Assembly (NCBI RefSeq): GCF_002257705.1
Contig: NZ_LSLK01000072.1
Coordinates: 75,139-139,138 of the forward strand
Source of the DNA: Sporomusa silvacetica DSM 10669
GTDB lineage: Bacteria; Bacillota; Negativicutes; Sporomusales; Sporomusaceae
Reading direction: 5' to 3'
Length of the DNA: 64,000 bases
Under the pieces are notes generated by a model that had not been told where the DNA came from, searched no databases, and saw nothing but the letters and a program-made list of their open reading frames with translations. The position numbers and the translations under genes were made by a program. Positions 43,408-51,668 of this stretch are shown here, piece by piece (the stretch's first letter is position 1; every line of letters starts with the position of its first letter).

Positions 43408-44343
43408 ATGAGTGACACAACTGCCTACACCCCCGAAGAGATCGCTAAAATTCTAAAAATATCTCGCTTCACTGTCTACGAAATGATTAAGCGTGGCGAT
43501 CTTGCAGCCTATCATATTGGACGAAAAGTCCGCGTCGAAGCACCGGATTTAGAAGTCTACATCCAAAGGTCAAAGAAGAACACGCTTTCCAGGCAAACCG
43601 CCGCCCAACCGCCAACAGATGAACCCACTGCAGAACCAGAAAGCTTCGTTATCTGCGGGCAGGATATTGTGCTTGATATTCTGATACGGCACCTAGAAAG
43701 AGCCTTGCCCCACATCCGCTGTTTTCGTAATTACTCTGGCAGCATCGACGGCTTGTTAGCCCTTTATCGCGGGACTGCTAATATTGCTACTGCCCATTTA
43801 TGGGATAGCGACACTGATACGTACAATACTCCTTATGTGCGCAGATTTTTACCAGGACACCGGACGCTGGTCTACAACTTAGCCTATCGCAACACTGGTT
43901 TCTATGTAGCTAAAGGCAATCCGAAAAACATCAACAATTGGCAGGACTTAACCCGGCCTGACATAACACTTATCAACCGGGAACGAGGTTCCGGTTCAAG
44001 GGTTCTACTTGACGAAATGCTTCATGTTCTTGACATTGATTATCTTCAAATCAAAGGCTATTCCAAAGAAGAAACGAGCCATTTGGCTGTCGCAAGTTGT
44101 ATTGCCAGAGGCGAAGCCGATGTAGGTGTCGGCATTGAAAAAGTCGCACTACAAGTCAATGATATTGATTTTATTTTCCAAAAAAAGGAGCGTTATGACC
44201 TTGTCCTCCGCAAGGAAGATGTCGATAAACCACATTTTCAAGTTCTGCTAGACGTTATTCGCTCCGATATATTTCGTAACGAAGTTAGCGGTATGGGCGG
44301 TTATGATCTGTCCCAGACTGGTCAACTTATGGGCAATATCTAG
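43408..44343 (+). CDS. HTH / periplasmic-binding-domain transcriptional regulator
   Basis: A 311-residue one-component regulator. Residues about 4-55 form an excisionase/MerR-type helix-turn-helix (YTPEEIAKILKISRFTVYEM, then GDLAAYHIGRKVRV). Residues about 80-300 resemble a type-2 periplasmic-binding (PBP) domain: IATAHLWDSDTDTYNTPYVR, INRERGSGSRVLLDEM and GEADVGVGIEKVA. Such proteins are thought to bind molybdate, tungstate or a related ligand in the cytoplasm. It is divergent from the oxyanion-type ABC ATPase gene, its probable target. TGAGGTG lies before the ATG. Confidence 0.85.
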   Translation: MSDTTAYTPEEIAKILKISRFTVYEMIKRGDLAAYHIGRKVRVEAPDLEVYIQRSKKNTLSRQTAAQPPTDEPTAEPESFVICGQDIVLDILIRHLERALPHIRCFRNYSGSIDGLLALYRGTANIATAHLWDSDTDTYNTPYVRRFLPGHRTLVYNLAYRNTGFYVAKGNPKNINNWQDLTRPDITLINRERGSGSRVLLDEMLHVLDIDYLQIKGYSKEETSHLAVASCIARGEADVGVGIEKVALQVNDIDFIFQKKERYDLVLRKEDVDKPHFQVLLDVIRSDIFRNEVSGMGGYDLSQTGQLMGNI

Positions 44344-44349
44344 ATGAAA

Positions 44350-44397
44350 AAAATGCGGCCATCTTACCCCATTCAATACCGGGGAAAGATGGCCGTA
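44350..44397 (-). terminator. Terminator between the regulator and a small membrane protein gene
   Basis: GCGGCCATCTT and AAGATGGCCG pair with CCCC/GGGG inside. On the minus strand it ends in GCATTTTTTTC, serving the small membrane protein gene; it can also fold in the regulator transcript. Confidence 0.75.
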
Positions 44398-44423
44398 TGA
44401 ATTATTTCCAGTCTATATCCCGT

Positions 44424-44606
44424 CTACGCTTTCTGCAGCCTTTTGAATAACCGGTAAGCAAGTATTGGTATTGACGCTTTTCTTACCGCCAAACGCATGC
44501 CGAATAAAACAAGGAACATTGCTCCCAAAACATGCATCATCCAAAAACCGGTACGAGGAAATTCCAATGTAGTATTCGTAAGTAAGTTGCGGTGATCACA
44601 CTTCAT
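44424..44606 (-). CDS. Small membrane protein, unknown
   Basis: A 60-residue protein starting MKCDHRNLLTNTTLEFPRTG, with a hydrophobic helix (FWMMHVLGAMFLVLFGMRLA) and a basic C-terminus (YRLFKRLQKA), which predicts a single-span protein with its tail in the cytoplasm. An AAGGAGG lies 10 bases before this ATG and 4 bases before another ATG two codons earlier, so the gene is probably real. No family recognised. Confidence 0.65.
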   Translation of the reverse strand: MKCDHRNLLTNTTLEFPRTGFWMMHVLGAMFLVLFGMRLAVRKASIPILAYRLFKRLQKA

Positions 44607-44671
44607 GAGCATCAAACCTCCTTCAAAAATAGTATTTCCCGCACCTTACTTATCAAACATCAAAGTGGCAA

Positions 44672-44728
44672 AAAAAACAAAAAGCGAGGTTGCTGCACTG
44701 GCATGTGAAGCAATCTCGCTTTCTTTCA
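44672..44728 (-). terminator. Terminator of the asnS-aminotransferase operon, with GCAATCTCGC arms
   Basis: AAAGCGAG.TTGCT and AGCAATCTCGCTTT pair with one mismatch; inside, CACATGCCAGTG forms an imperfect second palindrome. On the minus strand the stem is followed by TTTTTGTTTTTTTT. The arms match those of the long palindrome at 32528-32625. Confidence 0.85.
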
Positions 44729-44765
44729 GCTAAGGCTGATCCCCCATCTGAAGCTAAGTCTCACT

Positions 44766-46022
44766 TTATTGATTTTGCTTATCCACGACAGCCATAGCCT
44801 GAGCCATTTTGGCTGCCATACCGGTAATTTTAAATGACGGCACAGCACATACTGCAATGCGTATACCCTTGGCAAGCGGTACAGCAAAGATATGCTCTTC
44901 ATGTAGCTTATCGCACACAGCATCAGGATTTTTAGCCGGAACAGTCAAGAAGAAGCCTGCGATATATGGCAACATCTGCAGATTAGCCGCTTTAGCCTCA
45001 CGGACAAAGATGTCCGAACGGTCACGGATCATGTTGTAATATTCATTGCGTTCCTTTTCCACTTGTGCCAATATGGCTTTATCGTTGTAAATGGTCGCTA
45101 AGAGCCGCATACAACCGCGGTTGATATTAGACCAGGTAGCTCTGCTGGTAAATTGATTAATATCAGCAAATTCTTGGACGACATCCTTGTTTTTGGAAAT
45201 ACTAATCATAGCACCGGTACGCTGCCCATACATGGTATACCCTTTGGACATACTAAATCCCATGATAATTAACAAATTATCCGGTAAATTACCGAACTTC
45301 TTCATAAAGGTACGGCACGCATTCTTTTCACCTGCATAATCAATATAAGCTATGTCCACTAGTAGAATCACGCGTTTGGATTGGTCCTTGGCCGCTGTTT
45401 TAAGAACCTCCAGCACGTTGTCCCAGTCACTGTCGCTTAAGCTATAACCGGTAGGGTTATGGGCTGGAGTATTAATAATAGTTACTAAACTATCTTGTTT
45501 AGTCAAAAGTTCATTGACTTTGCTTTCAAATGACTTACTATTGAAGTTTTGTTTTTCATCAAACAAAGTATATGTATCCAACTTGCGCAAGGCATCTTGG
45601 CATAATACCTTGTATGGGCCCCAGTACCAGTCAGAAGTTAGTAACGTATCACCAATCTCTGTATAATTCGCAATCGTGTGATGAATTACCCCTGAGCCAC
45701 CAGACGTAGCCACCGCGCTGGTGTAAGCCTCAGGACGGTTATCACCAAAAGCTAACGCCGTGGCAACCTCCAAGAACTCAGGTAACCCAGCAATAGGTGC
45801 ATAGTTAATGACTTCATTTATTGGCAGATTTCGATATACCTTTTCGACTGTAGGCAAACATACCAAAGTTTCCTTATCATCTAAAATTGCGCCGATAGTA
45901 GCGTTGACAACCTTATCTTTCCCATACTGAGCAGCATCCTTATTAGCTGCTGCTGAAGCTCCAAAGATTTTGTCAGTAGCAAATTTCCCCTTTGCGTGTG
46001 TTGCGGCAAGACTTAACGTCAT
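44766..46022 (-). CDS. Class I/II PLP-dependent aminotransferase (aspartate-type)
   Basis: A 418-residue fold-type I aminotransferase. It has ATSGGSGVIHHTIANYTE, the NTPAHNPTGYSLSD motif, LLVDIAYIDYAG with the PLP-binding aspartate, and MGFSMSKGYTMYGQR with the Schiff-base lysine. The early sequence (NATIGAILDDKETLVCLP) marks the subfamily that often lies next to asnS. It likely makes or uses aspartate, which AsnRS-dependent asparagine supply would need. GGGGGAG precedes the ATG; it follows asnS by 27 bases. Confidence 0.88.
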   Translation of the reverse strand: MTLSLAATHAKGKFATDKIFGASAAANKDAAQYGKDKVVNATIGAILDDKETLVCLPTVEKVYRNLPINEVINYAPIAGLPEFLEVATALAFGDNRPEAYTSAVATSGGSGVIHHTIANYTEIGDTLLTSDWYWGPYKVLCQDALRKLDTYTLFDEKQNFNSKSFESKVNELLTKQDSLVTIINTPAHNPTGYSLSDSDWDNVLEVLKTAAKDQSKRVILLVDIAYIDYAGEKNACRTFMKKFGNLPDNLLIIMGFSMSKGYTMYGQRTGAMISISKNKDVVQEFADINQFTSRATWSNINRGCMRLLATIYNDKAILAQVEKERNEYYNMIRDRSDIFVREAKAANLQMLPYIAGFFLTVPAKNPDAVCDKLHEEHIFAVPLAKGIRIAVCAVPSFKITGMAAKMAQAMAVVDKQNQ

Positions 46023-46049
46023 GCTTCTCTCCCCCTGTCTCGTTTTAAT

Positions 46050-47342
46050 TCAAGGATACATTTTATGCAGCATGCGCGGGAATGGAATAGTCTCGCGAAT
46101 GTGCTCAAGACCGCATAACCAGGCAACTGTCCGTTCAAGGCCCAGTCCAAAACCGGAATGCGGTACTGTACCAAACCGTCTTAAATCCAGATACCACTCA
46201 AAGGCATCTTGTGGCAAATTATGTTCGGCAATCCGCTGCTCTAGTAATGCCAAATCATCAATACGCTGACCGCCGCCAATGATTTCCCCATAGCCCTCAG
46301 GGGCTAACAGATCAGCGCCTAACACTACCTCAGGATTATCTGGATCAGGTTTCATATAAAAAGCTTTAATTGCTGTTGGATAACGGTGAACAAATACCGG
46401 CGCATCAAAGTGACTGGAAATAGTGGTCTCATGGGGCGCACCAAAATCATCTCCCCATGTAAATTCTTCGCCTGCTTGTTTCAGGATTTCAACAGCTTCT
46501 GTATAGCTAATACGCGGGAACGGCAGCTTAATGGCCTTCAATTTTTCAACATCCCGCTCCAGTGCTTTGAGATCATTAGTGCATTTTTCCAGCACACGTT
46601 CAATAACATAGCTAATCATTTCTTCCTGGAGCTTCATGTTATCATTAAGATCAAAATAGGCCATTTCGGCCTCAATCATCCAAAATTCCAGCAGGTGTCG
46701 ACGGGTCTTCGACTTCTCAGCCCGGAAAGTAGGACCAAAACAATATATGCGTCCTAAAGCCATAGCATTAGCCTCATTATATAGCTGACCACTTTGAGAT
46801 AAATAGCCTTTTTCGCCATGATAATCAAGCTCAAATAAGTTAGTTGTACCTTCACAAGCCGCCGGTGTGATAATTGGCGCATCAGCCAAGACAAAATCAC
46901 GCTCATAAAAAAAGTTTCTGAGCGCATGTTCAATCTCAGAACGGATACGTAACACAGCAGCCTGTCGCGGCGTACGAATCCAGAGATGACGGTGTTCGGC
47001 CAGAAAATCCACACCATGTTCTTTATGGGTAATGGGATAATCTTCGGCAATACTGACAATCTCTAAGGCTGTGATTTGCATTTCATAGCCACCAATTGAC
47101 CGTGGTTCCTCACGCACCAAACCGGTTACTTTAACAGCGCTTTCCTGGGTTAGCTTCTTGGCCTCAGAAAACAGGACTTCGCCTACTTCCTGCTTAACCA
47201 CTACCCCTTGCATCAGCCCCGAGCCATCCCGGATAATAAGAAACGTTATCTTTCCGGAAGAGCGCTGATTATAAACCCAGCCTTGTATAGTTACTTGCCC
47301 GCCAACATGACAAGACAAATTTTTAATGAGTGCTATTTCCAC
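46050..47342 (-). CDS. asnS: Asparaginyl-tRNA synthetase
   Basis: Class IIb synthetase charging tRNA-Asn, 430 residues. The N-terminal OB-fold is VTIQGWVYNQRSSGKITFL; the catalytic domain has motif 2 FGPTFRAEKSKTRRHLLEF and motif 3 GFGLGLERTVAWL. The GTG at 47342 is chosen because GGAGG lies 7 bases before it and matches the usual start; the open frame reaches 47396. No T-box was found upstream. It is transcribed with the aminotransferase. Confidence 0.95.
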   Translation of the reverse strand: MEIALIKNLSCHVGGQVTIQGWVYNQRSSGKITFLIIRDGSGLMQGVVVKQEVGEVLFSEAKKLTQESAVKVTGLVREEPRSIGGYEMQITALEIVSIAEDYPITHKEHGVDFLAEHRHLWIRTPRQAAVLRIRSEIEHALRNFFYERDFVLADAPIITPAACEGTTNLFELDYHGEKGYLSQSGQLYNEANAMALGRIYCFGPTFRAEKSKTRRHLLEFWMIEAEMAYFDLNDNMKLQEEMISYVIERVLEKCTNDLKALERDVEKLKAIKLPFPRISYTEAVEILKQAGEEFTWGDDFGAPHETTISSHFDAPVFVHRYPTAIKAFYMKPDPDNPEVVLGADLLAPEGYGEIIGGGQRIDDLALLEQRIAEHNLPQDAFEWYLDLRRFGTVPHSGFGLGLERTVAWLCGLEHIRETIPFPRMLHKMYP

Positions 47343-47485
47343 CCAATGCCCTCCTTTCCAATACGCTAGTACATATAGAGTACATATGCTAGACACTAAT
47401 GGGTTGATATGGCTATTATTATGTACTTATTCTGGATATATCATTATTTTTCCTTTTCAAAATTGTAAAAATTAGTTTTTGAAAT

Positions 47486-47516
47486 AAAAAGACAGTCCTC
47501 TGTCAGGACTGTCTTG
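47486..47516 (-). terminator. Terminator downstream of lysC
   Basis: AAGACAGTCCT and AGGACTGTCTT pair around CTGTC; the minus strand continues with TTTTATTTC. Repeat copy D sits between the lysC stop codon and this terminator. Confidence 0.85.
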
Positions 47517-47521
47517 CTTGT

Positions 47522-47600
47522 CCAGATGGAAAGGTTAACTTTCCCTGGATTGAACGACTATACCCCTAAAGGACTTGCCACAAGGCCAAGTCTTATCTTA
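47522..47600 (+). repeat. Intergenic repeat, copy D (shortest class, 79 bp)
   Basis: CCAGATGGAAAGGTTAACTTTCC, CCTGGATTGAACGACTATACC and then CCTAAAGGACTTG, ending in a CTTATCTTA. The join TACCCCTAAAGGACTTG is exactly what deletion between the two CCTAAAGG octamers of a full copy would give. It lies in the 3' untranslated part of lysC. Confidence 0.92.
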
Positions 47601-47610
47601 ATTCTTAGCT

Positions 47611-48831
47611 TTAATTGGGAAAAAAGCGGGCATGAATGGCATTTACAGCCTCTTTGACTCTATCTAATTCAATCAAACATGAAATACTGATTTCAGAAGT
47701 GCTAATAACCGCTATATTAATACCGGCATCAGCCAACGCACCAAAGGTAGTAGCGGCAATGCCCGGGTTACCCAGCATACCAGCACCAACTACCGATACT
47801 TTGGCTACATTCTCATCAATCATCAAGCCGCTAAAATCCATTTCGGTTTTCAGTCTCTCCAAAATTTTCTTAGCTTGGGGAGCATCGCCTTGGGCAATAG
47901 TAAATACCATGTCGATAATGTGTTTATCCATAGCACGAACACTCTGAACAATCATGTCTACGTCAACATTGGCCTCTGCCAAAGTTGAGAATATCTTATA
48001 GGCAATTCCAGGCTGATCTGCTACTCCCAACACAGCTATTTTGGCAACATTAGTATCATGTGTTACGCCACGAATGACAAACTCTTTTTCTTCCATAGTA
48101 TATTCCTCCCTGATAAATGTACCTGGTTCCTGTGTAAACGTGGAGCGGACATGAATGGGCATATCATAATGCATACCTAATTCTACTGAACGTGGATGCA
48201 TTACGCCGGCACCGAGCCGCGCCATTTCGAGCATTTCATTATATGTAATTTCTTTCATGCGCCTTGCAGTCGGAACAACCCTGGGATCAGAAGAATAGAT
48301 TCCATCAACGTCAGTATAGATTTCGCAATGGTCTGCTTTGAGGCCAGCAGCTAACGCCACTGCCGTAGTATCAGAACCACCTCGCCCTAAGGTAGTAATA
48401 TCACCATTTTTCGTCAATCCTTGAAAACCTGCTACCACAACAATCTTACCGGCATTAAGTTCTTGCCGGACTCTATCGGCAGTAATATCAGTTATCTTTG
48501 CTTTGTTAAACATCTCATTGGTGGTAAAGCCAGCTTGAAAACCAGTCATAGATACTGCCTCATGCCCTAGCTTGGCAAAAGCCATGGCTAAAAGCGCAAT
48601 TGTTACTTGTTCGCCAGTTGCCAGAAGCATATCCATCTCTCGTCCAGTGGTCTGATCCGTAATCGCTTTCGCCAAACTTATTAAATCATCTGTAGTATCT
48701 CCCATTGCCGACACTACAACGACAATTTGATCATCAGAATTTTTTTCCTTTAATACCCGCCTGGCAACTGCTATAATTTTTTCCGGTGTAGCTACTGAGC
48801 TTCCGCCAAATTTTTTTACAATTAGTGCCAT
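47611..48831 (-). CDS. lysC: Aspartate kinase
   Basis: Phosphorylates aspartate for lysine, threonine, methionine and diaminopimelate synthesis. It begins IVKKFGGSSVATPEKI and has VAGFQGLTKNGDITTLGRGG and YTDVDGIYSSDPR, followed by two ACT domains (about residues 265-400: VAKIAVLGVADQPGIAYKIF and VSVVGAGMLGNPGIAATTF) that would bind lysine or threonine. No lysine riboswitch was seen upstream. AAGGGGG precedes the ATG. The gene is bracketed by repeat copies D and E. Confidence 0.95.
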   Translation of the reverse strand: MALIVKKFGGSSVATPEKIIAVARRVLKEKNSDDQIVVVVSAMGDTTDDLISLAKAITDQTTGREMDMLLATGEQVTIALLAMAFAKLGHEAVSMTGFQAGFTTNEMFNKAKITDITADRVRQELNAGKIVVVAGFQGLTKNGDITTLGRGGSDTTAVALAAGLKADHCEIYTDVDGIYSSDPRVVPTARRMKEITYNEMLEMARLGAGVMHPRSVELGMHYDMPIHVRSTFTQEPGTFIREEYTMEEKEFVIRGVTHDTNVAKIAVLGVADQPGIAYKIFSTLAEANVDVDMIVQSVRAMDKHIIDMVFTIAQGDAPQAKKILERLKTEMDFSGLMIDENVAKVSVVGAGMLGNPGIAATTFGALADAGINIAVISTSEISISCLIELDRVKEAVNAIHARFFPN

Positions 48832-48938
48832 GCCTATCCCCCTTTATCTACGCTGCATATAATTTAGCATGGCAGTTTATATTCTCCATATAAATACAAT
48901 ATCCTTCTACAAGTGGACAAAACAGTAAACTTTTTTAT

Positions 48939-49108
48939 CCAGATGGAAAGTATAACTTTCCCTGGATTGAACGACTATACCCCTAAAGGGCACAGGCGGC
49001 TTCTGCCGGCGACGCGCCCGGATGGCGCTAGTGCCGATTGCGCCATGGATGGCATGCATAGCAATTCGGCCGTCCTAAAGGACTTGGCACAAGCCAAGTC
49101 TTATCTTA
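48939..49108 (+). repeat. Intergenic repeat, copy E (full length, 170 bp)
   Basis: The best-preserved copy. It holds in order the CCAG..GGAAAG/CTTTCC..CTGG hairpin, TTGAACGACTATACCCCTAAAGGGCACAGG, the CGGCTTCTGCCGG hairpin, CGACGCGCCCGGATGGCGC, the GCGCCATGGATGGC palindrome, GGCCGTCCTAAAGGACTTGGC and CTTATCTTA. The last three bases are the stop codon of the minus-strand gene at 49106. Confidence 0.95.
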
Positions 49109-49546
49109 CCTCATTACATACACATTGATAAAAATTAAGCCTGCAAGGATAATCTCCCAACAGCCTTTAGTAACTAAAATAATACTATCTTCCTGATTGT
49201 AGCACCACTCAGTAAAGTTCCGATAAGCGCCTTCCATATCCTGCCATAAAACAATGGTTCCCAAAATAGCAGCAAGCAATGCCACCAACTTAAGACCAAT
49301 TGTCGTAAAAGTAGCGCTAATGGCAATAAAATAACACGAAAGGCTCATCCACGCTAAAAACAGCAGCATAAGCGTTAAGCGGCGTGCAATTTTAGCCCCA
49401 ACGTGCCTTCCCATCCTTAATAGCGTTAATCTAACCAGGCGACGGCCACAAAGTACCTGACCATTTTCATAACGCCTGTAACGCTGAGGAATGTCATAAT
49501 TCCAAACAATAGAACAACAAGCCATGACTAATAGTAGTTTCTGCAT
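49106..49546 (-). CDS. Hypothetical membrane protein
   Basis: A 146-residue protein with an N-terminal cysteine-containing segment (MQKLLLVMACCSIVW), a basic stretch (RLVRLTLLRMGRHVGAKIARR) and three hydrophobic helices (LMLLFLAWMSLSCYFIAI, LVALLAAILGTIVLW, IILAGLIFINVYVM). I do not recognise it. GGGAGG precedes the ATG at 49546. Its stop codon coincides with the end of repeat copy E, so the C-terminus may have been trimmed by the repeat. Confidence 0.7.
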   Translation of the reverse strand: MQKLLLVMACCSIVWNYDIPQRYRRYENGQVLCGRRLVRLTLLRMGRHVGAKIARRLTLMLLFLAWMSLSCYFIAISATFTTIGLKLVALLAAILGTIVLWQDMEGAYRNFTEWCYNQEDSIILVTKGCWEIILAGLIFINVYVMR

Positions 49547-49706
49547 ACAATCAACCTCCCGGTACATAATGATGCAGCTCCCCTGAAGTCCTCAGCTATA
49601 TTATACCATTATTTAATTAATCGAACAATCAGACATTTATTCTTTCACTAATCCCCATCGTTTTATCTTATCCAGGGAAAGTTTCTTTCTATTAGGCATA
49701 ATAAAA

Positions 49707-49735
49707 AAGCCAGGGACTACTCCCTGGCCGCAAGA
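49707..49735 (-). terminator. Terminator after superoxide reductase
   Basis: GCCAGGGA and TCCCTGGC pair around GTAG; the minus strand then reads TTTTTTA. Confidence 0.88.
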
Positions 49736-49748
49736 ATGTCTTATATAA

Positions 49749-50141
49749 TTATTCTACAGAAATAGTCTTAGACCCTTCCCACAAACCATGAATATTACAA
49801 TAGGATTCAGCAACTAATGTACCTGAACCACTAAGTTTAATTACTGCTTTACCGAAAGGTTCGGTATAGACCGGACCTTTATTAGCACCTTCAGTGGATT
49901 CACCGTGAGCTGCAAATTCAAAAGTAGCAACCTCATAGGCAAATTTAGCGTTATCAGGCTTAAAGTAGAGTTTTATCCAACGAATATGGTGTTCGGTTGT
50001 ATTCGGATGAGCAATTTCTTTACCAACACAAACCTCAACACTAACCTTTTCCCCTGCTTTACCTTTATCTGGTGCCTCAATCACCGGCACATGCTTCTCA
50101 GCTTTCCAATCAGCACTTTGTACTAAATCAGCAATTTTCAT
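49749..50141 (-). CDS. Class II superoxide reductase (neelaredoxin type)
   Basis: Reduces superoxide to hydrogen peroxide at a mononuclear iron, protecting anaerobes from oxygen. At 130 residues it lacks the desulforedoxin domain of desulfoferrodoxins. Iron ligands are visible: histidines in EKHVPVIEAP and HPNTTEHHIRWI and the Cys-His pair in SYCNIHGLWEG. An AAGGGGG lies before the ATG at 50141. It is a single-gene unit with its own terminator; rubredoxin-type electron donors could come from the protein at 35456. Confidence 0.93.
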   Translation of the reverse strand: MKIADLVQSADWKAEKHVPVIEAPDKGKAGEKVSVEVCVGKEIAHPNTTEHHIRWIKLYFKPDNAKFAYEVATFEFAAHGESTEGANKGPVYTEPFGKAVIKLSGSGTLVAESYCNIHGLWEGSKTISVE

Positions 50142-50270
50142 TGAATATTCCCCCTTGAAATTATTTAGCATTCACTGCCAATTATTCTAAGGATAATTAT
50201 TCTCTATAAAAAATCGAATCCCTCTCATTTGATAAACTGTTTTAAAATTCTTTTTAGTATTGGCTATCCC

Positions 50271-51389
50271 CTATTGAAATATTCGCACCTTCAAGCTTTT
50301 TAACTGTTGCTTATCAATCTCTTCCCATTCAGATGGACATAGCATCTCTACAGGATAAAGTGCCAAGGAGGTATCACACTCATATATGGCTGCGAATGCC
50401 TGTAAAGCCGGAATAGCACTGCTAGCCCGATTAATAGTAGCAATCTCTTCTTTGGGAATTTTTACAGATAAAATACAATCGTCAGTTAGGTCATTTTTTA
50501 CAATACCGGCCGCATATGCCTCCTGGAATGACGGTATATTTGCCAAAATTACGGATACTACCTGCAAAATAATAGCACCACATAGCTCAAAATACTGCTT
50601 GTTAAACACCCGTGTATCTTTATCCTGAAATTGAAGACGGCCTGAGGGTAGCATTTCGCAAGTTTGTTTGGGAATAACCGCTTTGGATGGCAACCATACC
50701 TTAACAAAGGGGATATCAGCAAAAAAATCAATATCCACTTCAATAACTACCGGCAGTTTTAAATGACTTAAGACCTCATCAAGTCTGCCCCTAACCGCAC
50801 TCGGTACTCCTGTCAGCAATTGTTGAGTAAGTGCCAGCCGAGCGGTTTCCCTTACTTCATGCTGGCGCCTCTTTTCTTCATAAACCAGCCTTTCTTGCTC
50901 ATTACGCCGCTCCATTTCTTCCCTGGCTTCCTGCTCGGCCTCTTTGATCGCAGCTTCCCTGTCTTTCCGGGTAAAGTACAGCGATACTGCTGCCGCCACT
51001 CCCATCGCCACTGAAATTAAAAGAACAATAGGACTAAAGAAAATAACTAATATGACCAATAAAGAGATGATTATTGCAATCCTGATCCCCAGGGGATAAA
51101 TATAGCTATCTTGTGTTTTGGTCACCGCTTTGTCAATAAGATAACTATGGTCTGTTAAAACAAGCTCTGCAAATGGTTCCTGAACAAGCAACGGTTCATA
51201 GTCTGCCGGCTCATAACTAAATTTGCTGACAGCTGCTAATTTAAGCTCGTTGTCTTGATGCTGAATAAACTCCTTACGCCAGCGCTCAAATTGTTCTTCA
51301 CCCTTAAAATAGCGGACCTCCGCCCGTTCGTTATTCTTGATGTTTTTCTTTTCCCGCGAAGAAGTTGTCTTATCAGGCTGTAACGACAT
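50271..51389 (-). CDS. Hypothetical protein with central membrane hairpin and coiled coil
   Basis: A 372-residue protein, not recognised. Residues 1-95 are charged and soluble; about 100-140 hold two adjacent hydrophobic helices (IRIAIIISLLVILVIFF and IVLLISVAMGVAAAVSLYF); about 142-190 form a strongly charged helix (EAEQEAREEMERRNEQERL) that looks like a coiled coil; the C-terminal half is a mixed alpha/beta domain ending LKVRIFQ. GGAGG precedes the ATG. It lies 12 bases downstream of a small membrane protein gene and likely works with it. Confidence 0.75.
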   Translation of the reverse strand: MSLQPDKTTSSREKKNIKNNERAEVRYFKGEEQFERWRKEFIQHQDNELKLAAVSKFSYEPADYEPLLVQEPFAELVLTDHSYLIDKAVTKTQDSYIYPLGIRIAIIISLLVILVIFFSPIVLLISVAMGVAAAVSLYFTRKDREAAIKEAEQEAREEMERRNEQERLVYEEKRRQHEVRETARLALTQQLLTGVPSAVRGRLDEVLSHLKLPVVIEVDIDFFADIPFVKVWLPSKAVIPKQTCEMLPSGRLQFQDKDTRVFNKQYFELCGAIILQVVSVILANIPSFQEAYAAGIVKNDLTDDCILSVKIPKEEIATINRASSAIPALQAFAAIYECDTSLALYPVEMLCPSEWEEIDKQQLKSLKVRIFQ

Positions 51390-51401
51390 AGGTTGGCCTC
51401 C

Positions 51402-51668
51402 TTATTTATGAATTGTTATTCTGATTGTTTTACGCATTACAACGTAACAAAAGGCCAGTACCCCACCTAATGTAAAGAAGAAAGCGACTGGCTTTATCAT
51501 CATAATTTCCGAGCTGGCAATAAGGCTGAATAAAAGTGCCGTCATATAGGCCAAAAATAGTTCACCATAGCGTGGACTATTCACGCGTGGTGCAATAATC
51601 AGCCACACTAAAAAACCTATGAGAATTATATTACTATTTTTCATGAACTCCATTGCCTGAAGCTTCAC
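51402..51668 (-). CDS. Small membrane protein
   Basis: An 88-residue protein with about three hydrophobic helices (IILIGFLVWLIIAP, LAYMTALLFSLIASS, VAFFFTLGGVLAFCYVVM) and a basic C-terminus. It is unrecognised. The start is uncertain: GTG at 51668, or ATG codons at 51653 and 51644. It precedes the 372-residue membrane protein gene by 12 bases. Confidence 0.65.
   Translation of the reverse strand: MKLQAMEFMKNSNIILIGFLVWLIIAPRVNSPRYGELFLAYMTALLFSLIASSEIMMIKPVAFFFTLGGVLAFCYVVMRKTIRITIHK

Noticed and set aside
48832..48938. Lysine riboswitch upstream of lysC
   Set aside because: Only about 100 bases before the repeat, without the conserved lysine-riboswitch core.
48913..49128. Open frames spelling a shared peptide (GLNDYTPKGHRRLLPATRP) in several places
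   Set aside because: They fall exactly on copies C, E and F of the intergenic repeat, lack ribosome sites and vanish in the short copies; the similarity is that of the repeat DNA.
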